A stretch of DNA of 64,000 nt from NCBI GenBank assembly GCA_018466975.1, contig CM031559.1, positions 1,302,001 through 1,366,000 on the forward strand, written 5' to 3'. Shown in pieces: positions 59,273-64,000 of the stretch (positions are counted from its first letter, which is position 1; every line of letters starts with the position of its first letter). This DNA is from Sparassis latifolia (taxonomy: Eukaryota > Basidiomycota > Agaricomycetes > Polyporales > Sparassidaceae). The notes under the pieces were generated by a model. The model saw only the letters and a list, made by a program, of their open reading frames with translations. It was not told where the DNA came from and ran no database searches. Both the position numbers and the translations under genes were made by a program.

Positions 59273-60787
59273 TCACTTCGACGGCTCTGTGCGGGAGTCG
59301 AAGAATGCCCGTATATCCCCTTCTGTGACTACCTTGCCTTCTTGCGCGAAAGGTCGGAGGTGGTTCATGAGGTCATCACTGTGCAAGCGCCACAGATAAT
59401 TTGAGAACGGAGCGACCACAAAATTTACGGCACAAGCAGGACACATGTCAGCAGTCTCCACGAAACGTCAATGCCCCAGACGCACCGCATCTCATTGAAA
59501 GCGCGTATGCCGTCTATTGCCCGATCACGAGGAAGACGCTGCAAAGCACGCAATCCAAGTTCTTCCAGCGATAATCCTGACCGACAGATTAATGGCAGAA
59601 AAAAAGAAGTGATGGCAGCAAACCTGAGTCAGGATCTTCTGGTGGCTCGTATGTTTCCTCTTCTTCCAGTAAATATTGATGTGCGCGAAGCGAAGGAAGA
59701 CACTAGAACAAGATGAGATCGTGGGCTCGAGAATTCGGAGGGAAAAGACTTCACAGCATCACATCGACACCACCGTTCGCGCCAACCCTCAGTCAGAAAA
59801 ACGTCTCCGCACCCAAGGGGACTGAACGCTTGGAGACCTTCATCGTCTCTTGATTCTTGAGATGAGAGCAGTTCCTGTGCACGCGGATTCATTGCCGGAG
59901 CAAGACACGGTTGAGAGGACAAGGGGACAGGGGACAGTCGTGCTCGCTTCGCGTCGGGGGCGTCTGGTTTTGTGGGCGAGTGTGCTCGCTTCTCACCTGC
60001 ACTTGATCCAGGCTCAGCAATGTCAACTTCCACCGTACTGGATCCTGCGTCCTCGTCGCCTATAATTCTCCATTTGTCGCTGGGGCTGTCCCGGACAACC
60101 ATAAGTACCTTGCTCGTGCCCGCGTAGCGCTTGAGGGTGTCAATTTTGTGAACACAAGCACCGCACACAAAAGAGTCATAGTCTGAAGCACTGATAAGTG
60201 GCGGCGGAAGCCCAGAGGATGATGCCTCGGAAGCTGCATCGTCCTCATCAGGTGACTCTTGCGTTGGTTCAGGGGAAGGATCGCGAGATGGAGGACGTTC
60301 ACGGAGGTTCAGACATGACTCGTGGAACCAATCCTGATGGGCACAGGTGAGCCACGGCGGCGCAGAGCCGTAAGGGACATACCTCACAGGCAAGACACTG
60401 TATCATCGTCTCCCGTTCTTGCTGTGCGTCATACTCCCTGCCACACCTGCAAAACTTTCCAAGAAAATTCTGGCCATACACGTTCTTGCCGTTCTCCGGC
60501 TCGAGCGTCCTGTGCAGTGTACACTGCAATGCGAACGCGCTCGTGGGGCAGTCGCAGCGGAAGTTGCGCTTCGGAAAAAGCTCGACCTGCTCGTGATCAG
60601 TATGGCAAGCGATAGAGCATGCTGAACATATGCCACGCGTCTCCCCGCAGGTCTTGCATAGGTAGACTGCTTGGCGGCGGGGTCCCAGGGAGTACGTGCA
60701 CTGCGAGAACTGGTGCGGGAGCGCTTCGGACGCTTCTTGGACGAGCGATATTTGAGAGTTTAAGATGGAGCCCAGGGTGAATGACAT
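59273..60787 (-). CDS. UBR7-like protein with UBR box and PHD finger
   Basis: Five exons: 60383-60787, 59755-60333, 59624-59702, 59486-59576 and 59273-59378 (minus strand). The UBR box covers residues 30-80 (CTYSLGPRRQAVYLCKTCG, CHTDHEQVELFPKRNFRCDC). The PHD finger follows at about 115-150 (FCRCGREYDA, MIQCLACEDWFHESCL). The middle part is acidic and Pro/Ser-rich with a nuclear localisation-like KRAHSPTKPDAPDAKRAR. The C-terminal domain IDGIRAFNEMRDDLMNHLRPF and VVTEGDIRAFF is characteristic of UBR7. Such proteins are candidate E3 ligases; human UBR7 ubiquitinates histone H2B. Start ATG at 60787. It is divergent from the Ser-rich gene at 61246. Confidence 0.93.
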
Positions 60788-61245
60788 GTCGGCAGAAATC
60801 TACAGACTGGCGGTATGTATCAAAGGTTGGGTCGGTTCGCATGAAATGATGAAAATGAAGGAGCGCGGAGTGGAGGAATGTGTTTTGAATATTTTTCCCA
60901 TGCAAAACCAGCCAAAAAGGATAACCTTCAATATCTGAATTTTGTCGATGGATGTCATTCTGTGGTCAATCTTCTCCCTCCTGACTCGTCCTTATTGTTA
61001 TCTCTTGCCAGTGATGGGCAACCTGAAGGCGGAACTCGTGAACAAGGTACTTCCCTGGCGACGGGCAATTCGTGCTTTTTGTTTCTCCTCCGACGTCTGA
61101 TCTAGGCTTTTTGTGTTGCGGCGTATGTATACCTGCAATGAGTGGCTTCATTCCCGAAACCCAGAGGTTCAGGATCAGGTCTCCCCAGGGCTTGTATTTC
61201 TGAGAGTTCCGTCACTTTGTCTTCTGGAGTTTCTACTTCGTCAGC
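60788..61245. promoter_or_regulatory. Divergent promoter region, UBR7 and Ser-rich gene
   Basis: The 458 bp between two divergent start codons. A run of AAATGATGAAAATGAAGGAG-like purine-rich sequence lies near 60842. No other structure is seen. Confidence 0.45.
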
Positions 61246-62167
61246 ATGTCTCATCCCGTCATCACATTCCCGCCGCGACCGCCTACTCGTAACACTTTAA
61301 CATCCGAGCAGCGCACTCAGTTAATGCGTAGTAGCAACAAACTTGAACAGGTGCTGGGGAGCACTCCGCATGTCCTTGATTTCATATATACACATGGTGA
61401 GCGACTGTGTGATCTGTGTGCTACTTGCGGACCCTGACACTGATTCAGTTGCAGCGTGCACCTGTAGCCCCGAGAACAAACCTCGACGTAGATTCTTCCA
61501 TTTGCGATCTAAGTCTTTACCCAAGTCCGCGAAAGACGACGACTGTACAGACGGCCTGCGGTCTATCGCGTCGGCGCCATCGCTGTCTGCTAGGTGTCAT
61601 GCAGACTCCGTCCACAGCGGTCAACAGTCGTGGCGCTCCCCGTACCATTCGCAGCAGCCGCCTTTGGTCCTGCCCCGCTCCATTTCAGAGTCCATGTCGC
61701 GACCTACCGTTATGTCACCGCATCGCGAGCACAACGATGCGATTTCTGACTCCTCGGACTCTCCTCTCTTCACCATAGTCTCCGAAGCCGCCGTGCGTCG
61801 CGAAAAGATGCGCCGCCTAACCAGGAAGCTGGGAGAGGGCGTACCCTCGCACCTCGTCTTTCCGCCAGAAGACGAGATGGACTCGGATGAGGAGACGGTT
61901 GCGACCTCGTCGCCGACATCCACCTTGTCTGGTCGAACCTGCACCTTGCCAACGATTCTAGAGGTGGAGCCTGTGCGGCTACCTATGCGCCACGAGGCGG
62001 CGGAGCAGCCCCCACGCATCTCGCGTTTCGCGAATTCTGCGACGAAGGAGTTGTCGCATCGTGATGCTATCTATGTCATCGAGAGCCCAGACGAGCTCAG
62101 TGAGGAGGGGTTGTTCAAGGGTGTTCGCTTGAGTGCGCGCTGCTATTCGTCTAGAGAACAGTGGTGA
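61246..62167 (+). CDS. Ser-rich protein of unknown function
   Basis: Two exons, 61246-61396 and 61449-62167, giving 289 residues. The N-terminus has a helix EQRTQLMRSSNKLEQVLGST followed by PHVLDF. The centre is Ser-rich and likely disordered. The best conserved-looking element is RREKMRRLTRKLGEGVPSHL near residue 170, and an acidic EDEMDSDEETV follows. The last 60 residues include DAIYVIESPDELSEEGLF. I recall similar RRxKMxRLxRxLGE proteins in mushrooms, with no known function. The shared helix suggests a binding motif. Confidence 0.75.
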
Positions 62168-63082
62168 TTCGAATTCGTTGCATACTGCTATACTTCATGT
62201 ACGTTGTACGTGTACGTGCATTGTATTCTCTACTCTATCTGCGTTGTCTTGATAGCCTGCTTGGTATTTATTGATGCCAAATAGATATGCGCCCGATTTT
62301 CCGTATGCGCCGAACGTATGCTCATGTCATAATCAAGTCATAATCGTTTTTCTCGCTCGTTCCGACTCAACCTTACTCCGTTCCTCAACGATAGGTTAGC
62401 AGTGGCGTGTCTGGGCCAGCGCCACGACATAGATTCAGTTCCCCCTCTTGACTAGTCTACCGTTTCTTGCTTTCGAAATCGGAAGCTGCGAAATGACCGC
62501 ATGCAAGCCACCTAGAAAATATATTTCTGAGACTCTTGAGTGCAGAACGAGTGTCGTCGACTGTTGCACGATCTACGTCCGTATAAACAGGTCCACCGTG
62601 AGCTCATTGAACCAGTGGATACCTTCGATCTTCACAGACCCGTAAACACCTGTCGCTGATTCGCTTAGTGCAAATTCTTCCTGCCGTTCCTGTTGACGAC
62701 AAGCTTTAGCACCTCCTACGTTCGATTTAGTGAAGTTCGGTGTGCACCACGCTGGGGGTTCTTGAGCATCAAGCAGGATCACTCCTGCGAGATCCCGACC
62801 TTTCCACATTTTGCAAGCCTTCTCTGCGACCGCCGCTCAATCTTGTGTGCAGGCAACCTCCATAACGACTAACTCCCTCGTCAGTGTCTTCTCGACCACT
62901 CCATCTCCAGTTCTTTCCAGCTTAGTCTTTATTAGCTTGAGGAGGAGGACCGGCTGAAACTGCATGCCATCATAATTTATTACATCTGAACCCCCATGGA
63001 CCTGCAGGTCTTCACCGGGGCTGTCAATGTATGGGGTTAGAGATGACCGGAAGAAGGTTTGAACTTGAAACGTGCTGGAGCA
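62168..63082. other. Intergenic; edge of repeat-rich DNA
   Basis: No gene is supported. From about 62400 onward the sequence loses coding character. Two weak ORFs (near 62448 and 62573) lack coherent protein features. The next feature is the TIR element starting at 63091. Confidence 0.4.
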
Positions 63083-63950
63083 CAGAACACGGCAGTCTCC
63101 TTATAGTGGTAGGGTTGGCCGGAAATTAAATAAATTAAATGAAATTAATTCGAGCGAGCGAGAAGGTATTCACTCTATATCTTTGCGTGATGCCCAGCAT
63201 GTCCTCAACTCCTGCGCAAAGTGCCTTGATGTATGAATATCGGGTTTCATGCCACTTACACATAATCCATGATGATTTTCCAGAGTTATATTCAAATCAT
63301 GCAGTACAGTCAGACATAGGAACACAACTGCAGGGATGACTCTTCTTGTGAGGCAACTAATGAAGCTTAGGTCCTGTAAATTTTACACATTCACGGCATG
63401 CAGAAATCCTTTAAATTTTCTGCTCGCCCTTTGGGCGAGAGTGTATGTCCCTCTTGTAGCACAATAAAACTTTGGCCCAGTGCAGTTGCATTCACTGTAG
63501 CCATCTGAATGCACTGAGTTTCTCCTGCAACCTTAAAAATTTCCATGATATCACAAGGACTGCCAGTTGTAATTTTTACTGGCAGGACATGCATTGAATA
63601 TGAGAAAAGTCCCAGTGTGCAGGTTTGGCTGCACATAAGTGTTATCATGGTTGTGGTCCTCACCTGGAACTGTACATAGGCAGTAATTTTTTATGTTTAG
63701 AGAGCATATAGAGCACTCAGTTATGGACACTAATTTTTATTAAAACATGCTGCAGAGTGTGTAATTTGAATAGCTGTAGTGCAGTGCCCAACCTTAGGTA
63801 TGTGCTTACATCAGAAATGCCATTTGGGGCAGGTTGCCTGCTGCATTGAGTAGGCACATGACGCGGGGCCGCCCGCGCCGGTAGGTTAGGTTTTTCAAAC
63901 TCCGCTAGGACCTAACCACCCTACCACTATAAGGAGACTCCCCAGAACAC
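63083..63950. mobile_element. Non-autonomous TIR element with 8-bp target duplication
   Basis: The element at 63091-63942 (852 bp) starts GGCAGTCTCCTTATAGTGGT and its right end read inward is GGGGAGTCTCCTTATAGTGG, so about 30 bp of inverted repeat continue through GTAGGGTGG. It is flanked by CAGAACAC at 63083-63090 and 63943-63950. A GC-rich hairpin with GGTTAGG/CCTAACC lies near the right end. The longest internal minus-strand ORF (63391-63663) resembles nothing known. An 8-bp duplication suggests hAT, although the terminal sequence is not diagnostic. Confidence 0.82.
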
Positions 63951-64000
63951 GACGAGGCTCGAATAGATAAGGTGGATCTGTGTTGGCACTTGGATCTGGT

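Noticed and set aside
1..64000. CRISPR arrays, bacterial operons or riboswitches
   Set aside because: The window is eukaryotic (introns, LTR and hAT elements); no regularly spaced identical repeats with unique spacers were seen.

Overview
This window looks like a chromosome segment of a mushroom-forming basidiomycete (Agaricomycetes). Genes in the right half carry many short introns of about 45-60 nt with GT-AG borders. The recognisable proteins are single-copy eukaryotic housekeeping genes (VPS45, ASE1/PRC1, GNA1, DNA polymerase epsilon, UBR7). The repeats are typical of this group: a chromodomain Ty3/Gypsy element, hAT elements with 8-bp target duplications, and an OrsD-like relic. I cannot name the species.

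The window has two contrasting halves. Positions 1 to about 34,050 form an AT-rich island of nested transposable elements with no intact host gene. In order it holds: a two-exon gene split by a hAT-type MITE (443-1277); a decayed autonomous hAT transposon (about 3512-7047) itself hit by a small TIR element and by a Gypsy solo LTR; decayed fold-back elements carrying tRNA-like modules; a 49/36-bp minisatellite with higher-order structure (10954-11551); a decayed OrsD-like gene (about 13984-17879); two large fold-back elements (18320-19226 and 20682-22436); one complete but dead Ty3/Gypsy chromovirus on the minus strand (22925-31966, 5-bp duplication GACAG), itself split in its integrase by a 1.2-kb fold-back element; a second MITE copy (33262-33639); and a truncated JmjC fragment.

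From about 34,150 to 62,170 the sequence is GC-richer and gene-dense: VPS45 (-), a GSKIP-like small protein (+), an OGFr-domain protein (-), a coiled-coil nuclear protein (+), ASE1/PRC1 (+), a small unknown ORF (-), GNA1 (+), POL2 (-), an Agaricomycete multi-intron unknown (-), a Lys/Ala-rich nuclear protein (-), UBR7 (-) and a Ser-rich unknown (+). Exon lengths for VPS45, OGFr, ASE1, GNA1, POL2, the Lys/Ala-rich protein and the gene at 61246 sum to whole codon numbers, which supports the models. The genes serve unrelated processes (endosomal fusion, spindle midzone, chitin precursor synthesis, DNA replication, N-degron ubiquitination), so no operon-like cooperation is implied. The last kilobase returns to repeats with a TIR element at 63091-63942.

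The most notable observations concern the mobile DNA. The Gypsy element shows an 11-nt match that fits Tf1-type self-priming, carries an extra zinc-knuckle ORF after its chromodomain, and has LTR differences dominated by CpG transitions. The fold-back elements carry outward-facing tRNA-like Pol III promoter boxes in their arms.
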